DNA of 64,000 nt from Kribbella aluminosa (GTDB lineage: Bacteria > Actinomycetota > Actinomycetes > Propionibacteriales > Kribbellaceae), in the NCBI RefSeq assembly GCF_017876295.1, contig NZ_JAGINT010000001.1, positions 1,364,001 through 1,428,000 on the forward strand, given 5' to 3'. The notes under the pieces are model-generated. The model was not told the DNA's origin. It was given only the letters and a program-made list of their open reading frames with translations, and searched no databases. The first letter of the stretch is position 1; every line of letters starts with the position of its first letter. Below, piece after piece: positions 36,212 through 43,510 of the stretch. The translations under genes and the position numbers were made by a program.

Positions 36212-37210
36212 CTACTTCTTCGGGGCGGAGGTGGCTCGGATGTGGAGTTCGGTGCGGAGGGTGACGGTGGAGGGTGGGCGGCCGGGGGCGGTGGTGCGGT
36301 CCTTGAGGAGCATGCCGGCGGTGCGGCCCAGCTCGTACGTGGGCTGGGCGACGGTGGTGAGGCTGGGGATGACCAGGTCTGCCCACGGGATGTCGTCGAA
36401 GCCGACGATCGCGATGTCGTCCGGGGCGCGGAGGCCCTTGCGGGCCAGGCATTCGAGGGCGCCGACGGTCATCAGGTTGTTGGTGGCGAAGAGTGCCTCG
36501 GGCGGATCGGGCAGCTCCAGCAGGCTTTCCATCGCGGCGTACCCACCGGCCTCGCGGAAGTCGGCGTGCCGCACGAGGTCCTTGTCGTACCGGATCCCGC
36601 CCGCCCGCAGCGCCGACCGGTACCCGGCCAGCCGGTCCATCGCGGTCGACACCTTCCGCGGCCCGGTGATGCAGGCGATCCGCCGATACCCTCCGTCGAT
36701 CAGGTGTTTGACACCTTCGAACGCGCCGTGCTCGTTGTCCACCAGCACCGTGTCCGCCTCGACGCCCTCGACCCGCCGGTCGATCATCACCAGCGGGATC
36801 TTCGCGTCCGCGAGCAGCTGCACGCCCTCCGCGGTCGACGTCGGCGAGATCACCACCCCGGCCATCTGGTCGGTCAGCACCGCCGACGCGTACGCCGCTT
36901 CCTTCGCCGGGTCCTCGTCGGAGTTGCACAGGACGACGTGGTATCCCTCGGTCTGTGCGACGTCCTCGAGCCCGCGGACCAGCGAGGTGAAGAACGGGTT
37001 CTCGATGTCCGAGATGACGACCGCCCACAGGTTCGTCGAGGACTTCCGCAGGTTCCGCGCGACGCCGTTCGGGCGGTACCCGAGCTCGGCGACCGCGGCG
37101 CGGACCTTCTCGGACAGTTCGGGGTCGACGTTGCGCCGGCCGCTCAGCACCCGCGACACCGTGGCCGGCGACACCCCCGACCTACGCGCGACGTCGTAGA
37201 TCGTCGTCAT
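36212..37210 (-). CDS. LacI-family transcriptional regulator (second)
   Basis: The product has 332 residues starting MTTIYDVARRSGVSPATVSR; the ATG at 37210 puts the HTH at the very N terminus as usual, so I reject the longer frame. The hinge is GVARNLRKSSTNLWAVVISD. The periplasmic-binding-like core follows, with FATNNLMTVGALECLARKGL and IVGFDDIPWADLVIPSLTTV. It lies downstream of, and on the same strand as, the SIS and kinase genes, separated by a large hairpin. It may control the palindromes GAAATCGATTTC and GAAATCGATTGC at 38976 and 39129. The effector is probably the sugar handled by those two enzymes. Confidence 0.9.
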   Translation of the reverse strand: MTTIYDVARRSGVSPATVSRVLSGRRNVDPELSEKVRAAVAELGYRPNGVARNLRKSSTNLWAVVISDIENPFFTSLVRGLEDVAQTEGYHVVLCNSDEDPAKEAAYASAVLTDQMAGVVISPTSTAEGVQLLADAKIPLVMIDRRVEGVEADTVLVDNEHGAFEGVKHLIDGGYRRIACITGPRKVSTAMDRLAGYRSALRAGGIRYDKDLVRHADFREAGGYAAMESLLELPDPPEALFATNNLMTVGALECLARKGLRAPDDIAIVGFDDIPWADLVIPSLTTVAQPTYELGRTAGMLLKDRTTAPGRPPSTVTLRTELHIRATSAPKK

Positions 37211-37281
37211 ACCCGCTCCCCGCTGGAGATCCGATGGTCGTCTGGATCGCACTCTAACCCCGATCCCGCCCACAGGATCTT

Positions 37282-37358
37282 AGAGGGTGTCTTGGAGCTC
37301 TGCGCCTACTGCGCGGCACTCGGCGGGCACCTCGGCGCACAGCTCCAAGACACCCTCT
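37282..37358. terminator. Large intergenic hairpin between the kinase gene and the second lacI
   Basis: AGAGGGTGTCTTGGAGCT (37282-37299) pairs perfectly with its complement at 37341-37358. With one mismatch the stem extends seven more pairs inwards. The loop contains ACTGCGCGGCACTCGGCGGG and ends CACCTCG. The right arm touches the stop codon of the kinase gene. Similar loop cores occur in hairpins near 52.0 and 61.6 kb. It probably ends or attenuates the SIS-kinase transcript. Confidence 0.7.
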
Positions 37359-38296
37359 CATGACTGTGAGGCACCGGTCCGGAGGAGGGCGAGGGCGGTG
37401 GCGCGAGTGGGGGCCGAGGCGGCGGCGCCGTTGACGGTGGTGGAGAGGGCGCCGGCGGCGTTGGCGAGGCGGACGGCGTCGACGAGGTCGGCTCCGTCGG
37501 CGAGGGAGGCGGCGAGTGAGCCGCAGAAGGCGTCGCCGGCACCGACGGTGTCGATGGTGTCGACGGTGTACGGCGCGATCCGCTCCTCGAAGCTCCCCGC
37601 GCGGTCGAGCACGTACGCGCCGCGCGCGCCGAGCGTGACGACGCATCCGCGCAGGTCCCAGTCCTCGGCGAGTTTGCGCGCGATCATCGGCACCTGGGAC
37701 TCGTCGTCGCAGTCCAGCCCGGTGAGCGCCGCGGCCTCCACCTCGTTCGGCACCAGGATGTCGACGTACGCCGCCAGCGCCGGATCGATCGGTCCGACCG
37801 GGGCCGGGGTGAGGATCGTGGTCACGCCCGCGGTCGAGGCGAGCCGGAGGGCGGCGTGGCTCGCCTCGACCGGGAGTTCGAGCTGCACGCTGAGCACCTT
37901 GCTCCCGGTCAGGACGTCGCGGGCGGCATCGACCTCGACGGCGGTGATCGCAGCGTTCGCCCGGGACACGATGATGATCGAGTTCCCGCCGTCGGGCAGC
38001 ACCAGCGGCAGTCCGACGCCGGTGCCGAGCGACGGGTGCCGGACGACCCAGGACGTGTCGACCCCGTTCGAACGGAGCAGTTCGAGGAACTCCTCGCCGT
38101 ACCGGTCCTCGCCGATCGTGCCGACGATCGCGGTCCGGGCGCCCATCCGGGCCGCCGCGATCGCCTGGTTCACGCCCTTCCCACCGAGGAACTCCGCGAA
38201 CCCGGTGCCGTGCAGCGTCTCGCCCGGCAACGGCCGCCGCTCCGCGGACGCGACCAGGTCCTTCATGAACGACCCGAGCACACACACGTCGTTCAT
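37358..38296 (-). CDS. PfkB/ribokinase-family sugar kinase
   Basis: The product has 312 residues, starting MNDVCVLGSFMKDLVASAER. FLGGKGVNQAIAAARMGART is PfkB signature 1, and DTIDTVGAGDAFCGSLAASL is signature 2 with the catalytic aspartate and anion hole. The pattern of the first 50 residues is that of ribokinase rather than fructokinase. It should phosphorylate a pentose or hexose at the terminal hydroxyl. It overlaps the SIS-domain gene by four bases (ATGA), so the two work as a pair. If that partner is an arabinose-5-phosphate isomerase, D-arabinose is the simplest substrate, but that is an inference. Confidence 0.88.
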   Translation of the reverse strand: MNDVCVLGSFMKDLVASAERRPLPGETLHGTGFAEFLGGKGVNQAIAAARMGARTAIVGTIGEDRYGEEFLELLRSNGVDTSWVVRHPSLGTGVGLPLVLPDGGNSIIIVSRANAAITAVEVDAARDVLTGSKVLSVQLELPVEASHAALRLASTAGVTTILTPAPVGPIDPALAAYVDILVPNEVEAAALTGLDCDDESQVPMIARKLAEDWDLRGCVVTLGARGAYVLDRAGSFEERIAPYTVDTIDTVGAGDAFCGSLAASLADGADLVDAVRLANAAGALSTTVNGAAASAPTRATALALLRTGASQS

Positions 38297-38955
38297 GCCT
38301 CGTCCTCCGACAGACGTTTGCCCAGGGCACCTGATGGATGGAACTGCGCGAAGTCCTGGTGACTGAACTCCCGCAGTACGACGAGGGCGCACGCCAGCGC
38401 GTCGCCCATCGCGAGCGTCGCGGTCGTGGACGCGGTCGGCGCCAGGTTCAGCGGGTCGGCCTCGCGCAGCACCATGGTGTCCAGCGTGTACGTCGCCAGC
38501 TGGGCGAGTGTCGACTCCTCGCGCCCGGTCATCGCGATCACCGGGATCTGCCGCTCGCGCAGCATCCGGGCGAACGCGCACACCTCGGCGGTCTCGCCGG
38601 ACGCGGACAGCGCCAGTACGAGATCGCGGGAGGTGACCGCCCCGGAGTCGCCGTGCAGGGCGTCGCCGGCGTGGATGAACGTGGCCGGCGTGCCGGTACT
38701 GGCCAGGGTCGCGGCGATCTTCCGCCCGACCAGACCCGACTTGCCCAGGCCGGTCACCACCAGGTGACCCTCGCACCGGGCGACTGCGGTCAGCACCTCC
38801 AGGAAGACGCCGTCCAGCCGGTCGGCCAGTGCCGACACGGCTGCTGCCTCGGTCTCGATCGCGTCCCGCGCCGCTTGCAGCCCCCGTGCCACCAGGTCCC
38901 TGGACAGCTCGTCGGCCGTGCGGTGGGCGGACGCACGGTTCGGCACAACTGGCAT
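38293..38955 (-). CDS. SIS-domain sugar-phosphate isomerase, KdsD/KpsF/GutQ (arabinose-5-phosphate isomerase) type without CBS domains
   Basis: The product has 220 residues. VTGLGKSGLVGRKIAATLAS, STGTPATFIHAGDALHGDSG, LNLAPTASTTATLAMGDALA and FHPSGALGKRL follow the KdsD/GutQ pattern almost motif by motif, including the conserved histidines. The usual C-terminal CBS pair is absent. These enzymes interconvert D-ribulose 5-phosphate and D-arabinose 5-phosphate, normally for Kdo of lipopolysaccharide, which actinobacteria lack, so a catabolic role is likely here. A 6-phospho-3-hexuloisomerase is a weaker alternative. It is the first gene of a two-gene operon with the kinase. A palindromic operator ends its 5' region 21 bases upstream. 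Confidence 0.8.
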   Translation of the reverse strand: MPVVPNRASAHRTADELSRDLVARGLQAARDAIETEAAAVSALADRLDGVFLEVLTAVARCEGHLVVTGLGKSGLVGRKIAATLASTGTPATFIHAGDALHGDSGAVTSRDLVLALSASGETAEVCAFARMLRERQIPVIAMTGREESTLAQLATYTLDTMVLREADPLNLAPTASTTATLAMGDALACALVVLREFSHQDFAQFHPSGALGKRLSEDEA

Positions 38956-38975
38956 CCCCAGCGCCTCTCATCTCA

Positions 38976-38987
38976 GAAATCGATTTC
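38976..38987. promoter_or_regulatory. Candidate LacI-type operator upstream of the SIS-kinase operon
   Basis: The perfect palindrome GAAATCGATTTC has the central CG expected for LacI-family sites and lies 21 bases upstream of the SIS-domain ATG. It differs from the TGTCAACGTTGACA sites, so a different regulator, probably the second LacI, is implied. Confidence 0.6.
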
Positions 38988-39120
38988 CGCAGATTAGGCA
39001 GTGGGACGAGCTGGTGTCAATGTCTACGGCCAGCACAAAACCCTGTGTGCACGCGGGAATCGGCGGAGTTGACCACATCGTCACCTGATCGACACTTGAC
39101 CGGCTCGGACGGCGCTCGTA

Positions 39121-39416
39121 GATTGCGAGAAATCGATTGCCCTTCGAGCCGACTGCCACCGCCCGGCTCGACGGTTCCGAGCTACCTCTGGAGCACGTGA
39201 TGGCTGCAACACCGTCCCCTGCCCGGAGATCGAGGGACCGGGGCCGATCAACCACATCTGGTGCACCGTCGCGCGGGACAGCCCATGGGGTCCTGACGAG
39301 GCCGACGGGGACTATCTGCGGAAGCGCATCCTCTCCGCATCGCCTGGGTGGACGCGTCGCAGCCGGGCGTCCTGGTGCCGCTCGGCGACTTCTTCGGTGT
39401 CGGTACCAAACCTTGA
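39121..39416 (+). pseudogene. Remnant of a DUF2961 (GH172) glycoside hydrolase N terminus
   Basis: In one frame the sequence reads ARDGCNTVPCPEIEGPGPIN, continuing HIWCTVARDSPWGPDEADGD and YLRKRIL. After a frame change near 39328-39336 it reads RIAWVDASQPGVLVPLGDFF followed by GVGTKP and a stop at 39414. The order DGCN, EIEGPGxIxHIW, LRK, VPLGDFFG is the N-terminal signature of DUF2961 proteins, which form CAZy GH172 (D-arabinofuranosidases and related fructofuranoside enzymes). Full-length members have about 350-400 residues; only about 90 remain and no start codon is evident. It sits directly upstream of a DUF4185 gene, so the intact ancestor probably paired an exo- with an endo-acting enzyme. 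Confidence 0.7.
39129..39140. promoter_or_regulatory. Second copy of the GAAATCGATT operator, beside the GH172 relic
   Basis: GAAATCGATTGC matches the site at 38976 in 11 of 12 positions. The two sites bracket the region between the SIS-kinase operon and the rightward GH172 relic and propeller gene, as expected of a shared divergent control region. Confidence 0.55.
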
Positions 39417-39427
39417 AGGGATAGTTC

Positions 39428-41458
39428 ATGAAGCGTGGGGCCTTGCTTGCTGTCCTGCCGCTGGTCTTCGGAACGGCGACACTGCTCACCCAACCGTCCA
39501 TCCCGAAGACTCCGCCAACCACCCCGATCGGCACCGTCCAGGTCGAGTCGAAGGGTACGCCGAGCAAGAGCGACGGCGACCTCTGGCCGTCCTGCTGGGC
39601 CGGCAACGACAAGCTGTACGCCGCGAACGGCGACGGCAAGGGCTTCAGCACCGACGGCGCCTTCGCCGACGTCGCGGTCAGCGAGATCACCGGTACGCCG
39701 GGAAACTTGTCCGGGGCAACGACCTCGAAGGGCGACCAGGTCGGGCAGATCTGGAGCGGAGCCGGGTACAACCGGAAGCCGACCGGGATGGTCTGCGTCG
39801 GGGACACGTTGTACCTCGCCGTCCAGGACCTCGCGCTGGACTTCAACGACGTACCAGCGGCGACGATCCTGAAGTCGACCGACCACGGCCGCACCTGGAC
39901 GTGGGACAAGTCCAAGCCGATGTTCTCGGGCCATGTGTTCACGACGATCTGGTTCGCGGACTTCGGTCGCGGTGGGGCCTCGGCTCCCGACGGTTACGTC
40001 TACGCCTACGGGTTGGACGGGAACTGGCGGGACTCGTTCGACGACACGGTCGCGGATCCACAGTCGGTGTTCCTGGCCCGGGTGCCTAAAGCCGATGTGC
40101 AGAACCGGAGCGCGTGGAAGTTCTACACCGGGTCCGGATGGTCGCCGAAGCTCGCGGACCGCAAGCCGGTGCTGACCGACACGCGACGGCTCTACGCGCA
40201 GACGTACGGGACGAACGCGTCGAACCTGAGCGTGATCAGCCAGGGCGGCGTCACGTACCTCCCGGCGCAGAAGCGATATGTCTACACGTCGTGGACCGAG
40301 TACACCTTCGAGTTCTACGAGTCGCCGACACCGTGGGGACCGTGGAAGCACTTCCTGTCCAAGGACTTCGGGGGTTATCCGTGGTCGACGTCGAAGTACG
40401 GCGGGTACGGCGTGACGATCCCGTCGAAGTTCGTGCAACCGGACGGCAAGACGATGTACATCCAGGCGAACGTGTGCCCGTGCGGTGGCGGCGGGATCGG
40501 TACGTCTGTGTACAACTTCAACCTGCGCAAACTGGTGCTCACGCCTGCTTCGAACGCGCCCGCCGCCAACCTGCCGGGCGCTGACAACCTCGCCGCGCCT
40601 GCCACTGGTGCGGTTGCGATTTCCAAGTCGACGCAGTCGGGCAGTCTCGCGTTGCTGAACGACGGCTTGAAGACTGGCAGCGAGTCCGACTTCGACGACG
40701 AGGTGAAGGGTGCCTCGTGGTGGGGGTACGAGTGGCCGGCGCGGCACAAGGTCAACAACGTTGAGTTCACGTCCGGCGCGGTGTCCGCCGAGGGCGGGTA
40801 CTTCACTGGTCGTCCCCGGGTGCAGGTTCGTCGCGACGGGCAGTGGGTCGAGGTCGGGTCGCAGACGGTGTCCCCGGCGTACCCGGGTGATGCGTCGGCG
40901 GGTGCGAACACGACGTACACGATCACGGTCCCGACGCAGGAGACGGACGGGGTCCGGGTGATCGGGCTGCCTGGTGGGACGCGTTCGTACACGACCGTGT
41001 CGGAGCTGGCGGTGCGGTACGTGTCGCAGTTGGCGGATGGCGGCTTCGAGGGCACCGGTGGTGGTAAGCCTGCCTGGCTCTTCGAAGGTACTGCGGCCAA
41101 CGGGGTGGACCGTGGACTCGGCTTCGCGCACTCGGGGGCTAACAACGGGTGGATCCGCTGTACGTGTACGGGGTTCAGCGATCTGTATCAGAGCGTGCCG
41201 GTGGTGCCCGGGGCGACGTACACCTTCGGCTCCTGGATCAACGCCTCAGCCAACCTCCCCGCTGATGTGGGCCGCTTCGGCGTCCGCAACGGAGGGACAG
41301 TCCTCGCCAGCACCACCTTCGGCGCCGGCACGGGCTACGTCCACCACGAGGTCACAGTGCAGGTCCCACCAAACGTCCACGAACTAACGGTCTACGCCGG
41401 CTTCAACGCCCCCAACAAGGACACCTGGATCCAGCTGGACGACTTCACCGTCAGTTGA
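39428..41458 (+). CDS. Secreted DUF4185 (GH183-like) beta-propeller protein with two C-terminal carbohydrate-binding modules
   Basis: The product has 676 residues; GAAGGGA lies seven bases before the ATG. A Sec signal peptide (MKRGALLAVLPLVFGTATLL) precedes the DUF4185 domain (about 35-375). That domain shows DLWPSCWAGNDKLYAANGDG, GYNRKPTGMVCVGDTLYLAV, STDHGRTWTWDKSKPMF and TSWTEYTFEFYESPTPWGPW. An F5/8-like beta sandwich (about 390-530) and a CenC-like module (ADGGFEGTG ... WIQLDDFTVS) follow. DUF4185 founded CAZy GH183, whose known members are endo-D-arabinanases. The GH172 relic just upstream and the A5P-isomerase operon across the divergent promoter support a D-arabinan substrate. Which acidic residues are catalytic I cannot assign. 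Confidence 0.78.
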   Translation: MKRGALLAVLPLVFGTATLLTQPSIPKTPPTTPIGTVQVESKGTPSKSDGDLWPSCWAGNDKLYAANGDGKGFSTDGAFADVAVSEITGTPGNLSGATTSKGDQVGQIWSGAGYNRKPTGMVCVGDTLYLAVQDLALDFNDVPAATILKSTDHGRTWTWDKSKPMFSGHVFTTIWFADFGRGGASAPDGYVYAYGLDGNWRDSFDDTVADPQSVFLARVPKADVQNRSAWKFYTGSGWSPKLADRKPVLTDTRRLYAQTYGTNASNLSVISQGGVTYLPAQKRYVYTSWTEYTFEFYESPTPWGPWKHFLSKDFGGYPWSTSKYGGYGVTIPSKFVQPDGKTMYIQANVCPCGGGGIGTSVYNFNLRKLVLTPASNAPAANLPGADNLAAPATGAVAISKSTQSGSLALLNDGLKTGSESDFDDEVKGASWWGYEWPARHKVNNVEFTSGAVSAEGGYFTGRPRVQVRRDGQWVEVGSQTVSPAYPGDASAGANTTYTITVPTQETDGVRVIGLPGGTRSYTTVSELAVRYVSQLADGGFEGTGGGKPAWLFEGTAANGVDRGLGFAHSGANNGWIRCTCTGFSDLYQSVPVVPGATYTFGSWINASANLPADVGRFGVRNGGTVLASTTFGAGTGYVHHEVTVQVPPNVHELTVYAGFNAPNKDTWIQLDDFTVS

Positions 41459-41464
41459 CCGCCG

Positions 41465-41511
41465 CTTTCCGGAAAGAATCAGTCGCTCCGTGCGGGATTC
41501 TTTCCGGAAAG
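41465..41511. terminator. Strong bidirectional hairpin after the DUF4185 gene
   Basis: CTTTCCGGAAAGAATC and GATTCTTTCCGGAAAG form a perfect 16-bp stem around a 15-base loop that contains AGTCGCTCC. It lies between two convergent genes, 6 bases after one stop and 1 before the other. The hairpin at 57.3 kb has a related stem and the same GTCGCTCC in its loop. Confidence 0.85.
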
Positions 41512-41512
41512 G

Positions 41513-42178
41513 TCACGGCCAGGGGAGGAGCTCGGGGATTCGGCCGGTGATCAGGCCTGTGGTCGGGCGGCCGGCGTACCAGGCGGTTAGGGCGGTGAGG
41601 GGGCCTTCGAGGGTGATGGGCTTGCCGGTGCCGTTGGTCCAGGTGGTGGTGGGGGACTGGAGGATCAGCTGGGTGTTGTCGGGGGTGCGAGGGCGGAGGA
41701 AGTCCAGGAGGTGCAGGCAGAAGTCCTCGGACCAGCTCGCGGGGGTGACGCCGAGGTCGAGGTCCGAGGTGTGGATGGTGAGTTCTCGCCAGGTGGCCTG
41801 TAGACCCGCGGACAGGTTGCTGTTGCGGTGGAGGATAGGAAGGGGCCAGTCCGTGGGGCTGACCTTGTCCCAGGAAGCCATGAGTCTGGTGACAGCCCGG
41901 TGCAGGTGGGTGCGGAGCTCGGCGGCGGGGCGGTCGGCGCCGGCTTCGATCGCGGCGTCGCGCGCGGGGCGGCCGCCGTCGTACACCTCGACGAGCCGGC
42001 CCTGGAGCGCCTCCTCGACCTGGCGGGTCATCGCCTCGGAGAAGTACGCGAGGTGCGTGATCACGTGACCGCGGGACCAGCCCGGGAGGACGGAGTCGCC
42101 GCGGGCGGTCGGGTCGTCGAGGTCCGCGGTCAGGGCGAGCAGTCGGTCGGCGATCGCGTGTACGTCGTTCAGGGCCAC
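41513..42178 (-). CDS. Mycothiol-dependent maleylpyruvate isomerase-family protein (DinB-like fold)
   Basis: The product has 221 residues from GTG at 42178. LPGWSRGHVITHLAYFSEAM contains the metal-binding histidine of the family's N-terminal four-helix domain. A later ELTIHTSDLDLG supplies the second histidine and aspartate. The C-terminal domain (about 140-221) is the SCP2-like or MDMPI_C type. Members use mycothiol for isomerisation or S-transfer reactions; most actinobacterial paralogues have unknown substrates. The start lies inside the end of pdxH (10-base overlap), so they are co-transcribed. The presence of mshB in the window fits. Confidence 0.8.
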   Translation of the reverse strand: MALNDVHAIADRLLALTADLDDPTARGDSVLPGWSRGHVITHLAYFSEAMTRQVEEALQGRLVEVYDGGRPARDAAIEAGADRPAAELRTHLHRAVTRLMASWDKVSPTDWPLPILHRNSNLSAGLQATWRELTIHTSDLDLGVTPASWSEDFCLHLLDFLRPRTPDNTQLILQSPTTTWTNGTGKPITLEGPLTALTAWYAGRPTTGLITGRIPELLPWP

Positions 42179-42819
42179 AGGAGCTCCTTCGTCCAGGTGT
42201 CGTCGAGGGTGTAGCGCAGCCGTACATGCCGGCGGTCCGGGTCGGCCTGCCAGAACTCCACCTCGTCGGCGTGCAGCGTGTACAGGGTCCAGTTCGGCGC
42301 GACCAGGTCGGGGTCGAGCGCGATCCGGTCCTGCTGTTCCTTGACGGCCGCGTCGATGTCCGAACGATCCGCCAGTACTGCGCTTTGCCTGCCGACCAGC
42401 GCCTCCGCCCGAGCCGCGACCGGCCGGAGCAGGAAGTCGCGCGCCGAGTCCTCGGGTGACGCGGGGGCGACCCGGCCGGACACGCGAACCTGGCGAGCGA
42501 GCGGGATCCAGTAGAACGTCAGTGCGGCGTACGGCGAAGTGGTCAGCTCCTCGCCCTTCCGGCTGGTCGAGGTGGAGGCGAACTGCCAGCCGTCGGCGGT
42601 GACATCCTTCAGGATCAGGACCCGCGCGTTCGGGCGGCCGTCAGGGCGGACCGTCGAGAGAGTGGCGGCGCAGGGCTCGGCCACGCCGGCGTCGATCGTG
42701 GTCAGCAGCCAGTCGACGAAGAGGTCGTGCGGCGCGTCGGGGGTCCGGGCCGGATCCCAGTCGGGCGGGGTCCCGGTCAGCGTCGGCACGGCGCGCAGCC
42801 GAGTACGGAGATCACTCAC
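42169..42819 (-). CDS. pdxH: Pyridoxine/pyridoxamine 5'-phosphate oxidase
   Basis: The product has 216 residues, the normal length. RPNARVLILKDVTADGWQFA and STSRKGEELTTSPYAALTFY are the FMN-binding strands. RQVRVSGRVAPASPEDSARD is the family core, and the C terminus VEFWQADPDRRHVRLRYTLD carries the substrate-binding arginine region (normally W-x-G-x-x-x-R-x-H-R; here glycine is replaced by alanine). It oxidises PNP or PMP to pyridoxal 5'-phosphate with FMN and O2. The A-for-G change and the TTIDAGV region suggest the actinobacterial PdxH subgroup. Divergent from the CGNR gene by 63 bases. Confidence 0.85.
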   Translation of the reverse strand: MSDLRTRLRAVPTLTGTPPDWDPARTPDAPHDLFVDWLLTTIDAGVAEPCAATLSTVRPDGRPNARVLILKDVTADGWQFASTSTSRKGEELTTSPYAALTFYWIPLARQVRVSGRVAPASPEDSARDFLLRPVAARAEALVGRQSAVLADRSDIDAAVKEQQDRIALDPDLVAPNWTLYTLHADEVEFWQADPDRRHVRLRYTLDDTWTKELLWP

Positions 42820-42882
42820 GCTCCGAGACCCTAGAGCAGGTATTCACATGGCAGCAATAGCTTTTCCCATTAGTATCGCCGG

Positions 42883-43500
42883 ATGACCACCCTGGCCTTC
42901 GCCCTGGCCGCCACCATCAAGCACGACGGCCACGGCGGCATCGCGGACCTCCTCTCCACCCCGGAGGACACGCTCATCTGGCTCCACAACCAAGAGCCCC
43001 TCCTCACCCAGGTGCTAGGCCCCGCGGCCGCAACCGATCTGGGGAGGTTTTTGTACCCGATTCGGGCAGAAATCCTCCCCAACCTGGACGAGCCCTGGCG
43101 CGGGTTGGTGCGGATTCGGGGGGCTGTGCGGGTGTTGTTTGCGCGGGCGGTTGCGGCTTCTAGGGCTGATGCGGATCGGTTGATGGAGCTTGAGGACGCG
43201 CTGGGGGTGGTGAACGAGGCGGCGGATCAGTTGGGTACGACGCACCTCGAGTGGGTCGAGGAGCCGACGATGCGGTGGTCGCCGAGGACGGCGGACCCGA
43301 TCGACCTGCTCGTGGGAGCGGTCGGGCGGTCGGCGATCGACTTTCTCGTCGGGCCGGATCGGGCGAGGTTGCGGGCGTGTCCGGCGGCGCGGTGCGTGAA
43401 GTACTTCCTGCAGGACGACCCGCGGCAGACCTGGTGTTCGCCCGCCTGCGGGAACCGGGAGCGGGTGAACCGGCACTACCGGAAACGGACCGCCGGATAG
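42883..43500 (+). CDS. CGNR zinc finger (ABATE) domain transcription-associated protein
   Basis: The product has 205 residues. The C-terminal CGNR finger is clear: RLRACPAARCVKYFLQDDPR followed by QTWCSPACGNRERVNRHYRK, with four cysteines and the CGNR residues that contact DNA. The N-terminal 120 residues match the ABATE (stress-responsive) helical domain in outline. Such proteins are putative regulators in actinobacteria, often linked to stress or antibiotic responses. Ten bases separate it from the VOC gene downstream, so they may form one operon. Targets unknown. Confidence 0.85.
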   Translation: MTTLAFALAATIKHDGHGGIADLLSTPEDTLIWLHNQEPLLTQVLGPAAATDLGRFLYPIRAEILPNLDEPWRGLVRIRGAVRVLFARAVAASRADADRLMELEDALGVVNEAADQLGTTHLEWVEEPTMRWSPRTADPIDLLVGAVGRSAIDFLVGPDRARLRACPAARCVKYFLQDDPRQTWCSPACGNRERVNRHYRKRTAG

Positions 43501-43510
43501 CCTTGGAGTT

